A stretch of 64,000 bases of DNA from DATBLE01 sp963808815 (GCA_963808815.1 CAWEGI010000014.1:310001-374000), one strand, 5' to 3'; counted from the first letter of the stretch, positions 19,729-29,692 are shown. The notes: generated by a model not told the origin, from the letters alone. Numbers and translations: made by a program.

Positions 19729-19760
19729 ACTATAGACCCGTACCTTGGTACGGGAATCAA
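19729..19760 (-). promoter_or_regulatory. MerR-class promoter with 20-bp spacer
   Basis: Read on the minus strand, TTGATT (19755-19760) and TATAGT (19729-19734) are separated by 20 bases, longer than the usual 17 and typical of promoters that MerR proteins activate by untwisting. The -10 box ends six bases before the ATG, so the transcript is probably leaderless or nearly so. The -35 box overlaps the stop codon of the PaaK gene. Confidence 0.75.
19737..19754. promoter_or_regulatory. MerR operator palindrome
   Basis: CCCGTACC-TT-GGTACGGG is a perfect inverted repeat with 8-bp arms lying exactly between the -35 and -10 boxes. The CCGTAC...GTACGG core is the same as in mercury-type MerR operators. 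It indicates autoregulation by the fusion protein. Confidence 0.8.
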
Positions 19761-21079
19761 GCAGACGACGAGACGCCCGGGCGAAGATCGAGCACGCGCT
19801 GCGCCTTGCCGGCCGAACGCTCGATCAGATCCGGTTCGAGCACGTCGACCGCGGCCGTGACGCCGATCGTCTCCTTGATCAGGCCGGCCAGCGCCTGCTC
19901 GGAGCGCAGTCGCTCATCGGCCGAGGCGGCCTCGGGCCGGGCCTCGACGCGGACGGTGAGCTCGTCGAGCCGATCCGGCCGCGAGAGCACGAGCTGAAAG
20001 TGCGGCGAGAGCCCGGCCACGCGCAGGATCAGCTCCTCGACCTGCGTCGGGAAGAGGTTCACGCCGCGGACGATCAGCATGTCGTCGCTCCGTCCGGTGA
20101 TCTTCTCCATGCGTCTCATGGTCCGCGCCGTCCCTGGCAGGAGCCGCGTCAGGTCGCGCGTCCGGTAGCGCACGATCGGCAGCGCCTCCTTGGTCAGGGA
20201 CGTGAAAACGAGCTCGCCGCGCTCCCCGTCCGGCAGCACCTCGCCGCTCGCCGCGTCGACCACCTCGGGGTAGAAGTGGTCCTCCCAGACGTGAAGCCCG
20301 TCCTTCGTCTCCACGCACTCGTTGGCGACGCCGGGCCCGATCACCTCCGAGAGCCCGTAGATGTCGACGGCGTGCATGTCGAGGCGTCGCTCCATCTCGG
20401 CGCGCATCTCCTCGGTCCACGGCTCGGCGCCGAAGATGCCGACCTTCAGCGAAGTGGAGCGAGGGTCGACCCCCTGGCGCTCGAGCTCGTCCACGATCGC
20501 GAGCATGTACGAGGGCGTGACCATGATCACGTCGGGCTCGAAGTCGACGATCAGCCGGGCCTGGCGCTCGGTCATCCCTCCCGAGACCGGGATCACCGTG
20601 CAGCCGAGCCGCTCGGCGCCGTAGTGCGCCCCGAGCCCGCCGGTGAAGAGCCCGTAGCCGTACGCGACATGGACACGGTCCCCGGGGCGGCCGCCGGCCG
20701 CGCGGATCGAGCGCGCGACCACGTCGGCCCACGTGTCAATGTCCTTGCTGGTGTACCCGACCACGGTCGGCTGCCCGGTTGTGCCGCTGGAGGCGTGGAT
20801 CCGCACGACCTGGTCGAGCGGTACGGCGAACATGCCGAACGGGTAGCTCTCGCGCAGCTCGGCCTTGGTGGTGAACGGGAACCTCGCGAGGTCGTCGAGG
20901 CTGCGACAGTCGCCGGGGTGGACGCCGGCCTCGTCGAACCGCCGCCGGTACAGCTCGACGTTGTCGTACGCGTGTCGGAGCGACCACCGGAGGCGCTCGA
21001 GCTGAAGCGCCTGGATCTCGTCGCGCGAGGCGAGCTCGATCGGATCGAGCTCGTCGCGCGCCGGAGTCAGGTCGAGCAC
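19757..21079 (-). CDS. paaK: Phenylacetate-CoA ligase family protein (PaaK-like)
   Basis: This 440-residue adenylate-forming enzyme joins an aryl or acyl acid to CoA using ATP. Characteristic motifs are the P-loop-like IHASSGTTGQPTVVGYT, DIYGLSEVIGPGVANEC, YRTRDLTRLLPG, and the C-terminal MEKITGRSDDMLIVRGVNLFPTQVEE. This pattern is that of PaaK rather than acetyl-CoA synthetase. Other paa catabolic genes are absent from the window, so the substrate may differ. It is followed on the same strand by the MerR fusion. Confidence 0.88.
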   Translation of the reverse strand: MLDLTPARDELDPIELASRDEIQALQLERLRWSLRHAYDNVELYRRRFDEAGVHPGDCRSLDDLARFPFTTKAELRESYPFGMFAVPLDQVVRIHASSGTTGQPTVVGYTSKDIDTWADVVARSIRAAGGRPGDRVHVAYGYGLFTGGLGAHYGAERLGCTVIPVSGGMTERQARLIVDFEPDVIMVTPSYMLAIVDELERQGVDPRSTSLKVGIFGAEPWTEEMRAEMERRLDMHAVDIYGLSEVIGPGVANECVETKDGLHVWEDHFYPEVVDAASGEVLPDGERGELVFTSLTKEALPIVRYRTRDLTRLLPGTARTMRRMEKITGRSDDMLIVRGVNLFPTQVEELILRVAGLSPHFQLVLSRPDRLDELTVRVEARPEAASADERLRSEQALAGLIKETIGVTAAVDVLEPDLIERSAGKAQRVLDLRPGVSSSA

Positions 21080-21104
21080 GCCCCATCATGGACAATTCGT
21101 CACG

Positions 21105-22734
21105 ATGGACGGGACCGCCACCGGAGCGCTGGATCGTGGCCGGGACGCCTACGCTCGCCGTGCCTGGCTCGAGGCACACGAAGCCTTTTCGCGCGCGGAC
21201 GACGGCGGAGCGCTCGAGGCCGAGGATCTCGAGCTCCTGGCCATGGCCAAGCTGATGCTCGGTCGCGACGACGAGTCGATTGCGATTCTGGAGCGCGCGC
21301 ACCATCGGTACCTCGAGCGCGGCGAGACGCAGCGTGCGGTCCGCGCGGCGACCTGGATCGGGATGAATCTCGGTTTTCGCGGGGTGATCGCACCCGCCAA
21401 CGGCTGGCTGGGCCGCGCGCAGCGGCTGCTCGACCGGCAGCCGGGGGACTCGGTCGAGCAGGGGTACCTGATGATCCCGGCCGTGTTCCGACTCGAAGCC
21501 GGAGGTGACTTCGAAGCGGCTGCCGCGCTCGCAGGTGAGGCGGCGGCCGTCGCCGAGCGCTTCGGCGACCGCGATCTCCTCTCGATGAGCCTGAACGCGC
21601 AGGGAACCATGCTCGTGCGGGCCGGCCGCGTTCGCGAAGGATTCGGGCTCCTCGACGAGGCGATGGTGACCGCGACGACGAGCGACCTCACGCCGTTCGT
21701 GCTCGGAATCGTCTACTGCGGCGTGATCCTCGCCTGCCAGGAGGTCTTCGAGGTCGGCCGGGCGCGTGAGTGGACGCTGGCCCTGAGCACCTGGGCGGAC
21801 GAGCAACCCGACCTCGTCGCGTTCACCGGCCGCTGCCGGATCCATCGCGCCGAGATCCTGCAGCTCGGCGGCTCGTGGTCGGACGCCCTCGAAGAAGCCG
21901 GGCGTGCATGTCGAGCGGATGATCGAGACGCAGAACGCCGCGGCGGGCATCGCCTACTATCGCCGGGCCGAGCTGCTGCGGCTTCGCGGCGAGTTCGCCG
22001 CCGCCGAGGAGGCCTACCGCGAGGCGAGCAGCTTCGGCTGGGAGCCGCAGCCCGGCCTCGCCCAACTCCGTTCGGCCCAGGGGAACCGTGGCGTGGCACT
22101 CGCGGCGATCCGCAGGGCTTCGGCGGAGATCACCGAGCCGCTGAAGCGGGCAGCGCTCCTTCCCGCGTACGTCGAGATCGCACTCGACGCGGGCGAGATC
22201 GAGGAGGCGCACGCGGCCTGCGGCGAGCTGGAGGAGCTCGCCGGGCGCTACGAGAGCGCGATGCTCGGGGCAATGGTCGCGTACTCGCGCGGTGCGGTCG
22301 CGCTCGCCGCGGGGAATGCGCATGCCGCGCTCGTCGCCCTGCGCGAGGCGCACCAGACCTGGCTCGACCTCGACGCGCCGTACGAGGTGGCGCGGACACG
22401 CGCGCTCCTGGCGCGGGCGTGCTCCGAGCTCGGCGACGCGGAAGCAGCGCGGCTCGAGCTGGAGGCGGCCTGCGCGATCTTCCGGAAGCTCGGGGCGGCG
22501 CCCGACCTGGCCCGCGTCGAGCCACCGGCCGACGGAGACTCGCACGGCCTCTCCGGACGGGAGCTGGAGGTGCTGCGCCTCGTCGCCGCCGGGAAGAGCA
22601 ACCGCGAGATCGCCGGCGAGCTGGTGATCAGCGAGCACACGGTGGCCCGCCACGTGCAGAACATCTACCGCAAGCTCCGCCTCTCGTCGCGCGCGGCGGC
22701 AACCGCCTTTGCCTTCGAGCACGACCTCGTGTGA
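21105..22734 (+). CDS. Large LuxR-family regulator with TPR-like repeats, one frameshift
   Basis: This protein of about 542 residues consists of helical TPR-like repeats over most of its length (for example YARRAWLEAHEAFSRAD, LRGEFAAAEEAYREAS, and AACGELEELAGRYES) and a C-terminal LuxR helix-turn-helix (LSGRELEVLRLVAAGKSNRE, ISEHTVARHVQNIYRKL). No ATPase motif is visible, so it is a TPR-HTH regulator rather than a LAL type. The frame changes near 21905; removing one C gives RACERMIETQ. It probably controls the flavin oxidoreductase gene 124 bases downstream. Confidence 0.85.
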
Positions 22735-22743
22735 GCGCGCGTT

Positions 22744-22767
22744 CCAGTGGTCGGAAATGACCATTGG
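22744..22767. promoter_or_regulatory. Inverted repeat upstream of the flavin oxidoreductase gene
   Basis: CCAGTGGTC and GACCATTGG form 9-bp arms with one mismatch and a 6-base spacer, about 90 bases upstream of the oxidoreductase start. It is a candidate operator for the LuxR-family regulator encoded just upstream. That link is inferred from position only. Confidence 0.4.
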
Positions 22768-22858
22768 CCCCCGAACGCAAGTTGGTTGATCGCGGCGATG
22801 CGCCGCCCGCTGTCGCCGCCCTACCGTTGCCTCGTCGAACAACGAAAGGAGAAAGACG

Positions 22859-24002
22859 ATGGCAACGCGACAGCAGTACGGCACGGTCGTGATCGGAGGC
22901 GGCCAGGCGGGCCTCTCCGTGGGGTACCACCTCCGTCAGCAGGGCCGGTCGTTCGTGATCCTCGACGCCGGCGAGCGCCTCGGCGACAGCTGGCGGGCGC
23001 GCTGGGACTCGTTGCGGCTCTATTCGCCCGCACGCCGGGACGGCCTGCCCGGCATGCGCTTCCCGGCGCAGGCGACCTCGTACCCGACGAAGGACGAGAT
23101 GGCCGACTACCTGGAGGCCTACGCGTCCAGCTTCGAGCTGCCCGTGCGCAGTGGGATCGCCGTCGACGGGCTCGCAAAGGAGGACGGCCGCTACGTGGCG
23201 ACCGCAGGCGACCTGCAGTTCGAAGCCGACAACGTCGTCGTGGCGACAGGCGTCTTCCAGCGGCCCTACGTGCCCGACTTCACGGGCGCGCTCGATCCCG
23301 ACATCACCCAGCTCCACTCGAGCGACTACCGCAACCTCTCGCAACTCCAGGAAGGCCCCGTCCTCGTCGTCGGCGCGAGCCACTCGGGCTCGGACATCGC
23401 CTTCGAGGCCGCGTCGGGGCACCAGGTCATCCTGTCGGGTACGGACACGGGCCAACTTCCCGCGCCGATCGAGAGCCGTCGTGGACGGATGCTCTTCCGG
23501 GGCCTGTTCTTCGCCGGGACGTACATCCTCACGGCCGACACGCCGTTCGGCCGCAAGATGCGCCCGCACATCAGGCACGGAGGCGGACCGCTCCTCCGCT
23601 ACCGTCGCAAGGACCTGAGGGCGGCCGGGGTCGAGCGGGCGCTCGCCCGGACGGTCGGTGTGCAGGACGGGCAGCCGGTGCTCGACGACGGGCGCGTCCT
23701 CGAGGTCGCGAACGTCGTCTGGTGCACGGGCTTCCGCCCCGACTACTCGTGGATCCGGTTCCCGTTCGAGGTCGGCGAGGACGGCTATCCGGTGCAGTAC
23801 CGGGGCGTGGTCTCCTCGTCGCCCGGGCTGTATGTCGTCGGCCTTCCGTTCTTGCACTCGTTCGCGTCGATGCTGATCGGTGGGGCGGGCAGGGACGCAG
23901 AGCGCGTCGTGCGCCACATCGTCACGGAGCGGGCCGCCGAGCAGGACGCGCGCGTTGGAGCGGCGAACGCTCGCGCCGACGTCGGAAGGGATGGCCGCGT
24001 GA
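22859..24002 (+). CDS. NAD(P)/FAD-dependent oxidoreductase (flavin monooxygenase-like), uncertain 3' end
   Basis: The protein has a FAD Rossmann motif (VVIGGGQAGLSVGYHL) at about 10-25, an NAD(P) Rossmann motif (VLVVGASHSGSDIAFE) near 170 and the closing VVWCTGFRPDYSW and LYVVGLPFLHSF motifs. This matches the short YhiQ/CzcO-like flavin monooxygenases. Homologous sequence ends near residue 365 (AERVVRHIVTE). No stop follows in this frame until 24523, which would run antisense through the next gene. A TGA in the neighbouring frame at 24000-24002 suggests one more frame error; I use it as a provisional end. The ATG has AAAGGAG upstream. Confidence 0.78.
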
Positions 24003-24213
24003 CCGGGGCCGGCCGCAAGCTCTCTGCTCGTCTGGAACGGTCAGGTGGCGGAACCTGCGGAATCCGCCGGGCGCGATGGGGTCCCGGAGCGCGACTCCGG
24101 GGCCTTGGGCAAGGCGGGATCGCCGGCTCGTCCTTCGCCTCGGTCGGGCGAGCCGCACCCCCTCCACCCGGTCGGCTCGCTCGACCCGCGCGTCTAGGGG
24201 CTCTGGGCGGCTT

Positions 24214-25126
24214 TCACGCCGGGCCGCGGCTCTCGGCCCCCGCCGGCGGCTTCTCCGGCGCCGGCGGCCGCCGGCTCGGCTCGGGCGCCTCTCCCGGCGC
24301 GCCCGGATGCCTCCGCTCGCCGAGGAAAACGGCGCCGATGACCACGCAGGCGAAGGCTGCGATCCGGACCGCTCCCAGCCAGCCCTCCGGCAGCGGCTCG
24401 CCGAAGATGGTCATGCCGGCGACGATCGGCAGCGCGTTCGTCAGCAGCGTGGCGATGCCCGCCGTGGTCAGGGCACTTCCGTGCTGGAAGCCGGTCTGGA
24501 GGACGAGGGTTCCGAACGCGTAGGCAGCGATGAGCGCCGCGATGAAGGCGAGGTGGCTGTCTGCCGCGTCGACGGCGCCCTTCGTCGCGATGTCCCCGGC
24601 GGCGAACAGGAGGCCGGCGGCGACGCCGTACGCAGGGGCGGCGCCGATACGGCCGCTGAGCAACTGGACCGAGACGAGGGCGGCGACCGCCGACGCCCCG
24701 ATCCAGAGACCGACGCTCAGGTAGCTGGCCCCGCCGCCCTCGCCGTGACCGCCGGCCAGCGAGATGCCGAGCAGGACCAGGCCGGCGACGGCAATCAGCT
24801 ACTCCGAGCCACTCGTGCCTCGAGAGCGGCACGTGCGTGACGCGCGAGACCAGCAGCGCCAGAATGCCGATCCCGCCCGCCGCCGTCGCCTGGACGATCG
24901 ACAGCGGCGCAAGCGCGAGCGCGAGCACGAAGAGCGCCCAGCCGACCGACTCGATCGCAAAGCCGAGTACCCATCGCCTGCTCCCGAGCAGCCGCCGCAG
25001 CGATGTCAGCGGCGACCGGATCGACAGAGCTGGAAGCTTGCTGACGGCGCCGTGCTCTAGCAGGTAGCCGACGTTGAGCGCGCACGAGGAGGCGAGCGTC
25101 GCGACGAGGGCCAGGGCGAGCTTCAC
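24214..25126 (-). CDS. DMT/EamA family transporter, one frameshift
   Basis: This integral membrane protein of about 303 residues has around nine or ten hydrophobic helices in two EamA-like halves (first half LALAPLSIVQATAAGGIGIL, second half IATLLTNALPIVAGMTIFGE). Members export amino acids, nucleosides or other small metabolites. The frame changes near 24797 and the length is 3n+1, consistent with one inserted base. The C-terminal tail is rich in Pro, Ala and Glu. The GTG start at 25126 has no clear ribosome binding site and could be slightly further upstream. Confidence 0.78.
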
Positions 25127-25393
25127 GAGTGCACTATTGCCGACGCGGTCGCGTCGGACGAGCCGGGCGATAGGCAGAGGTACGGCTAGCCGCACCCCCA
25201 GACGCTGGCTGTCCCCATTCCGTGCGGCCACGGCTGGAAGGCAGCCTGGAAGTGCTGTGCGAGCCATGTCTGATCGTCGGTTGTCACATCTCTCCTTCGC
25301 GCCGCGTCATCAGGTAGACGCCGCGGCCTCCGACGGAGGTAGACACGGAGACACGGGTCCGGAGTGAGCAAACCAACAGCGAAAGGAGGCGCG

Positions 25394-27644
25394 ATGAAGT
25401 TCAACGTCGCAGCCCGCGCCGGCCGCTGGAGCGCCGGTCACTGGAAAACCGCCCTCTCCGGCTGGATCGCCTTCTGCGTGGTCGCAGTCGCCCTGGGGTC
25501 GGTCGCAGGAACGAAGATGCTGAAGGACACCGATACCGCCGCCGGCGAGACGAAGACGGCGGAGACCATGCTGCGCGACGCCGGCTTCCCGAACCACGCG
25601 GGCGAGAGCGTGCTCGTCGAGTCGAAGACGGCGACGCTCTCCGATCCGCGGTTCCGTGCAGCGGTCGAGGACGTCGACCGGACGGTCTCGGCGCTGCCGA
25701 ACGTCCAGAACGTCCGCTCGCCGCTCGCACCGGGGAACGCGCGGCCAGATCTCGAGCGACCGCCGCTCGGCCCTCGTCCAGTTCGAGATCGCAGGCGACC
25801 AGGACAAGGCCGACGAGAAGGTCCAGCCGATCCTGGATGCGGTCGGGACCGTGCAGGGCCGGCACGACGGGTTCACCGTCGCCGAGTTCGGCTTCGCCAG
25901 CGCCAACCACGAGCTCAACGACACCCTGAACAAGGACTTCCAGCGGGCCGAGTACTCGTCGCTGCCGGTCACGCTGATCATCCTGCTGGTCGCGTTCGGC
26001 GCTCTCGTGGCGGCCGGCCTGCCGGTGCTGCTCGCCTTCTCGGGCGTGCTCGCGACGATCGGTCTGTCCGCGCTGGCCAGCCATGTGGTCGCGGCAGGCG
26101 ATGCGACCAAGTCGGTGATCCTGCTGATCGGGATGGCGGTCGGCGTCGACTACTCGCTCTTCTACCTCCGCCGTGAGCGCGAGGAGCGGGCGCGGGGCCT
26201 CTCGCCGAAGGAGGCGTTGCTGAAGACCGCCCGCACGTCCGGCCACGCGATCCTGATCTCGGGCCTGACCGTGCTGATCGCGATGGCCGGGATGCTGTTC
26301 ACCGGCAACGCCGTGTTCACCTCGATCGCTGTCGGCGCGATGCTGATGGTCGCCGTAGCGCTGATCGGCTCGCTGTCGATCCTGCCGGCGCTGCTCGGCA
26401 AGCTCGAGCACCGCGTCGACAAGGGCCGGATCCCGTTCCTGGGGCGCAACCCCGGGCGCGAATCACGGATCTGGGGCTTCGTCCTCGACGGCGTCATGCG
26501 TCGGCCGGCCGTCGCGGCGGTGCTCTCCGGCGGCGCGCTCGTCGCCCTCGCCGTCCCGGCGCTGACGCTGCACACACAGCTGCCGAGCTTCACCGACCTG
26601 CCGAAGTCGCTGCCGATCGTCCGCACCTACGAGTCGATCCAGCGCGCGTTCCCGGGGGCCCAGTCCCCGGCGAAGGTGGTCGTCGCCGCCCGCGACGTGA
26701 CAGCGCCGCGCGTACAGCAGGCGATCGGCGACCTGAAGCAGCGGGCGCTCGCGAGCGGTCAGATGTTCGAGCCGATCTCGACCGAGGTGAACTCGGACAG
26801 GACGATCGAGACGGTCTCGATCGCGATGCAGGGGAACGGCTCGAACGGCGCGTCCGTCAAGGCGCTGGAGACCCTCCGCGAGCGGGTGATCCCGTCGACG
26901 CTCGGCACCGTCTCGGGCGTGAAGGCGGCCGTGACCGGCGAGACGGCCGGGACGCACGACTTCAACGAGCAGATGAAGTCGCACGCTCCGCTCGTGTTCG
27001 CGTTCGTGCTCCTGCTCTGCTTCCTGCTGCTGCTGGTCACGTTCCGGTCGGTCGTGATCCCGCTGAAGGCGGTGCTGCTCAACCTGCTGTCGGTCGGCGC
27101 CGCGTACGGCCTGCTGGTGCTCGTCTTCCAGCACAGCTGGGCGGAGGGGATCCTCGGCTTCCACTCGAACGGCGCGATCACCTCGTGGCTGCCGCTGTTC
27201 ATGTTCGTGATCCTGTTCGGCCTCTCGATGGACTACCACGTGTTCATCCTCAGCCGGGTGAAGGAGCTGCGTCGACGAAGGGCATGCCGACCGACGAGGC
27301 GGTCTCGATCGGGATCAAGCGCGACCGCCTCGACGGTGACGAGCGCCGCGGTGGTGATGGTCGCCGTGTTCGCGATCTTCGTGACGCTCCGCACGCTCGA
27401 CATCAAGCAGATGGGCTTCGGCCTCGCGGCGGCGATCCTGATCGACGCGACGATCGTCCGCGGCGGTGCTGCTCCCGTCGGTGATGAAGCTGCTCGGCGA
27501 GTGGAACTGGTACCTGCCGCGCTGGCTCGAGTGGCTGCCGCGCTTCGAGCACGAGCATGCGCCCGAGACGGAGCCGAAGCAGCCCGGGCGGGACCGCGGC
27601 CGGAGGGGAGCGATCCGTCGCCGGCCTTCGAGTCCGAAGCCTGA
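25394..27644 (+). CDS. MMPL/RND family transporter, several frameshifts
   Basis: This large membrane transporter has two repeats of a periplasmic domain followed by helices. The first MMPL block contains GMAVGVDYSLFYLRREREE, and the second FGLSMDYHVFILSRVKEL. These GxxxDY motifs are the proton-relay sites of actinobacterial MMPL proteins, which export lipids or drugs. Frame changes occur near 25742, 27272, 27325 and 27467, and possibly once more near the end. The tail is best read as ending PSPAFESEA at 27644, just before a strong hairpin. The ATG at 25394 has AAAGGAGG upstream. Substrate unknown. Confidence 0.85.
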
Positions 27645-27662
27645 CCCAGGCCGGAGCCGAAA

Positions 27663-27695
27663 GGCGGAGAGGCCCAGACTCCGGGCCTCTCCGCC
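27663..27695. terminator. Bidirectional terminator hairpin
   Basis: A perfect 13-bp stem (GGCGGAGAGGCCC / GGGCCTCTCCGCC) with a 7-nt loop lies between the convergent MMPL gene and the small gene at 27697. Confidence 0.75.
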
Positions 27696-27696
27696 G

Positions 27697-27905
27697 CTAC
27701 TCGGGCGCCAGGATCCGCAGCGCCAGCCGGGCGGGCAGCCGCGCTCGACCAGCTCGATCGCCGCGTGGAGGTCGAGGCGTGTGTCCGTGGCGGCCTGCTT
27801 CGCGAGCGCGACCGGGAACCCCGCCTTGCGCAGCTGGCTGCGTCGCCACTCCACGACCTCTGGATCGCAGAAGGACCTGTGTCCCGAGTGATCCGACTGC
27901 AGGTG
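27697..27905 (-). CDS. Small conserved actinobacterial protein of unknown function, frameshifted
   Basis: About 65 residues are readable: an N-terminal HLQSDHSGHRSFCDPEVVEW, a central RRSQLRKAGFPVALAKQAAT, then DLHAAIELVERGCP and, after a frame change near 27745, RLALRILAPE and a TAG stop. The pattern of a short helical protein with a DLHA(x)IEL and GCP segment recalls small hypothetical proteins widespread in actinobacteria. No start codon is in frame upstream of HLQSDH, so the 5' end is also disturbed or uses an unusual start. Function is unknown. Confidence 0.55.
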
Positions 27906-27949
27906 CTCATGACAGGTATGCGTCGGTAGGCGGGCCGCCTCTTACCGAC

Positions 27950-27960
27950 GGTAAGAACCG
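27950..27960 (+). promoter_or_regulatory. GGTAAGAACCG motif upstream of the secreted protein gene
   Basis: This 11-mer lies 59 bases before the start at 28019, and the same 11-mer occurs on the minus strand upstream of the ECF sigma/zinc-finger operon (29658-29668). It is a candidate -35 element or operator shared by the two units. It also forms part of CTTACC-GAC-GGTAAG, a 6-bp inverted repeat. Confidence 0.45.
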
Positions 27961-28018
27961 GGAGCCCGTTCGACGCACACCTCCGAAGGAGCGAGGCCCC
28001 GAACGGAGGAGGTATTCG

Positions 28019-28659
28019 ATGCGTACGAGTACGGCGGCGCTCGCCGCGGCGGCGATTCTCGTATCGGGCCTGTGCGCGGGCACGGCGAGTGCCGGCTCGA
28101 GCCAGGCGACGCCGTCGACGGCCAAGGTCGTCGCGTTCACGAGGCGATGGACAAGCTGTGGACCGATCACGTCACCTGGACGCGACTGGTGATCATCGAC
28201 TTCGCGGCCGGCGCCCCCAACCTGAAGCCCGACCTGGCCCGGCTGCTGCGGAACCAGGTCGACATCGGCAACGCGATCAAGCCGTTCTACGGCGCAGCCG
28301 CGGGAGCGCAGCTGACGCGCCTGCTGCACACGCACATCATGGAGGCGGTGCCGGTCCTCGCCGCTGCGAAGGCGGGCCAGAAGGCGAAGCTCGCGACGGC
28401 GCTGAAGGCGTGGTATGCGAACGCGCACCAGATCGCCGCCTTCCTCGCCAAGGCCAACCCGGGCAGCTGGCCGCTGCCGGCGATGACGACGATGATGAAG
28501 ACGCATCTCCGGCTGACCACGAACGAGGCGGCCGCCCACCTGAAGGGTCAATGGCGGGCGGACATCGCCGCCTACGACCAGGTTCGGGCAGAGATCCTGA
28601 TGATGGCGGACATGCTCGCCGACGGGATCATCGAGCAGTTCCCGGCCAGGTTCGCCTGA
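28019..28659 (+). CDS. Secreted helical protein of unknown function, frameshifted
   Basis: A signal peptide (residues 1-26, ending ASA) is followed, after a frame change near 28140, by about 175 residues that look mainly helical (HEAMDKLWTDHVTWTRLVII, LRNQVDIGNAIKPFYG, MTTMMKTHLRLTTNEAAA). Several His, Asp and Glu residues are spaced as in helical-bundle metal-binding proteins, but I cannot assign a family. The ATG has GGAGGAGG upstream. The gene faces the ECF sigma factor gene tail to tail, eight bases apart, and shares an upstream motif with that operon. Confidence 0.75.
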
Positions 28660-28666
28660 TCGCGGC

Positions 28667-29380
28667 TCAGCGCTTGCGGCCCCTGCCCGTCGGGCGGGGC
28701 CGCAGCTCCGACTGCCACCCGCCCGGCCCGAGCCCCGCGGCCGCGAGCGCTCTGCGCAGCCGGGCGCGCGCCTCGTGCAGCGTCTTGTAGAGCGCGCCGC
28801 GGCTGGTTCCCAGGCGGTCGGCGAGCACGTCCACCGGCACCTCGTTGAGCGCCAGGGCCACGAACACGCTGCGCTGGTGCGGCGTCAAGGCGTCGTCGAC
28901 GGCCCGCTTCAGCGCGGCCAGCAGCTCCGTCTGCTCGACCGAGACGTCAGGCCCCACGTCACGCCCCAGCGCCTCCCAGCCGTCGTCTTCGACCGGGACC
29001 TCACGGCCGAGCCAGCGGCGCTTGCGAACGGCAGCGCACGCTTCGTAGAAGGCGAACTTCCACGCCCAGGTCGTGAATCGACTGTCGCCGCGGTAGTCGT
29101 CCAGTCGTTCGAGCACAGCGAGGAGAGCGTCGTCGGCAGCCTGGGTCGCGAGATCGTCGAATCCCTCGCGCCCGACCTGCGCCGCCCGCTGCGAGAGGGC
29201 AAAGCGGGCGGCGCCGAGAAGCAGCTCGTGCAGCTCGGCGAGCGCCGGGTCCCGCTCCGCCCCACTCCCGCGCAGACGCGACAGCCAGGCACGCGACTCG
29301 GCATCCAACGGACGATCGGTCGCCTTCACGGGATCTGTGTCCGTGCTCGTGATCGCGGGTGACCCGGTCGCCGACCGCAC
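28667..29380 (-). CDS. ECF-type RNA polymerase sigma factor
   Basis: This 237-residue group 4 sigma factor has region 2 at about 60-125 (DDLATQAADDALLAVLERLDDY, FTTWAWKFAFYEACAAVRKR) and region 4 at about 160-215 (LTPHQRSVFVALALNEVPVD, DRLGTSRGALYKTLHEARARLR). The C-terminus is basic. The GTG at 29380 has AGGAGAG five bases upstream and starts nine bases after the zinc-finger gene stop, indicating coexpression with that putative anti-sigma factor. Confidence 0.85.
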   Translation of the reverse strand: MRSATGSPAITSTDTDPVKATDRPLDAESRAWLSRLRGSGAERDPALAELHELLLGAARFALSQRAAQVGREGFDDLATQAADDALLAVLERLDDYRGDSRFTTWAWKFAFYEACAAVRKRRWLGREVPVEDDGWEALGRDVGPDVSVEQTELLAALKRAVDDALTPHQRSVFVALALNEVPVDVLADRLGTSRGALYKTLHEARARLRRALAAAGLGPGGWQSELRPRPTGRGRKR

Positions 29381-29388
29381 GAGCTCTC

Positions 29389-29630
29389 CTAGACGGCCTG
29401 CCCGCGTGCGTACTCCAGCAGCAGCTCGTGCTCCTCCCCGCAAGCCGGGCAGCCGAGGAAGTGCGCCCTCATCCCGGGACAGCTCGCCTCGGCGTCCACT
29501 CCGTCCAACTCGAGCTCGACGTACCGATCGAGGAGGGCGGAGACTTGTCGCAACCCACCTCGGGCCGACCGGGCCCGAGCACGCGGGCGAGCCACCCGGC
29601 ATAGCTCTGTTTCTCCTCCAGATCATCGGC
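29389..29630 (-). CDS. Putative zinc-binding anti-sigma protein, frameshifted
   Basis: A short protein ends SALLDRYVELELDG...MRAHFLGCPACGEEHELLLEY. HxxxCxxC is the core of the zf-HC2 anti-sigma domain, and the missing first Cys is supplied by GCDK in the neighbouring frame if one base is removed near 29547 (reading PEVGCDK-VSALLDRY). There is no membrane helix, so it is a soluble ZAS-type protein that should hold the ECF sigma factor until a redox or other signal. The start is uncertain because no ATG is in the corrected frame. Confidence 0.65.
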
Positions 29631-29657
29631 TCTCTGGGTTAGATGCGCCGGAGGGGG

Positions 29658-29668
29658 CGGTTCTTACC
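29658..29668 (-). promoter_or_regulatory. GGTAAGAACCG motif upstream of the sigma/anti-sigma operon
   Basis: This is an exact copy on the minus strand of the 11-mer at 27950. Its place just before the zinc-finger gene suggests an autoregulated promoter element. Supported by sequence identity and position only. Confidence 0.45.
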
Positions 29669-29692
29669 TGCGCCACGACGGACGCGGTTCCT

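Noticed and set aside
24040..24130. Possible tRNA-like or tRNA-Sec structure (a CCCGGA-N7-TCCGGG hairpin)
   Set aside because: The loop is not TTCRANN, there is no acceptor stem or anticodon arm, and no TCA anticodon context.
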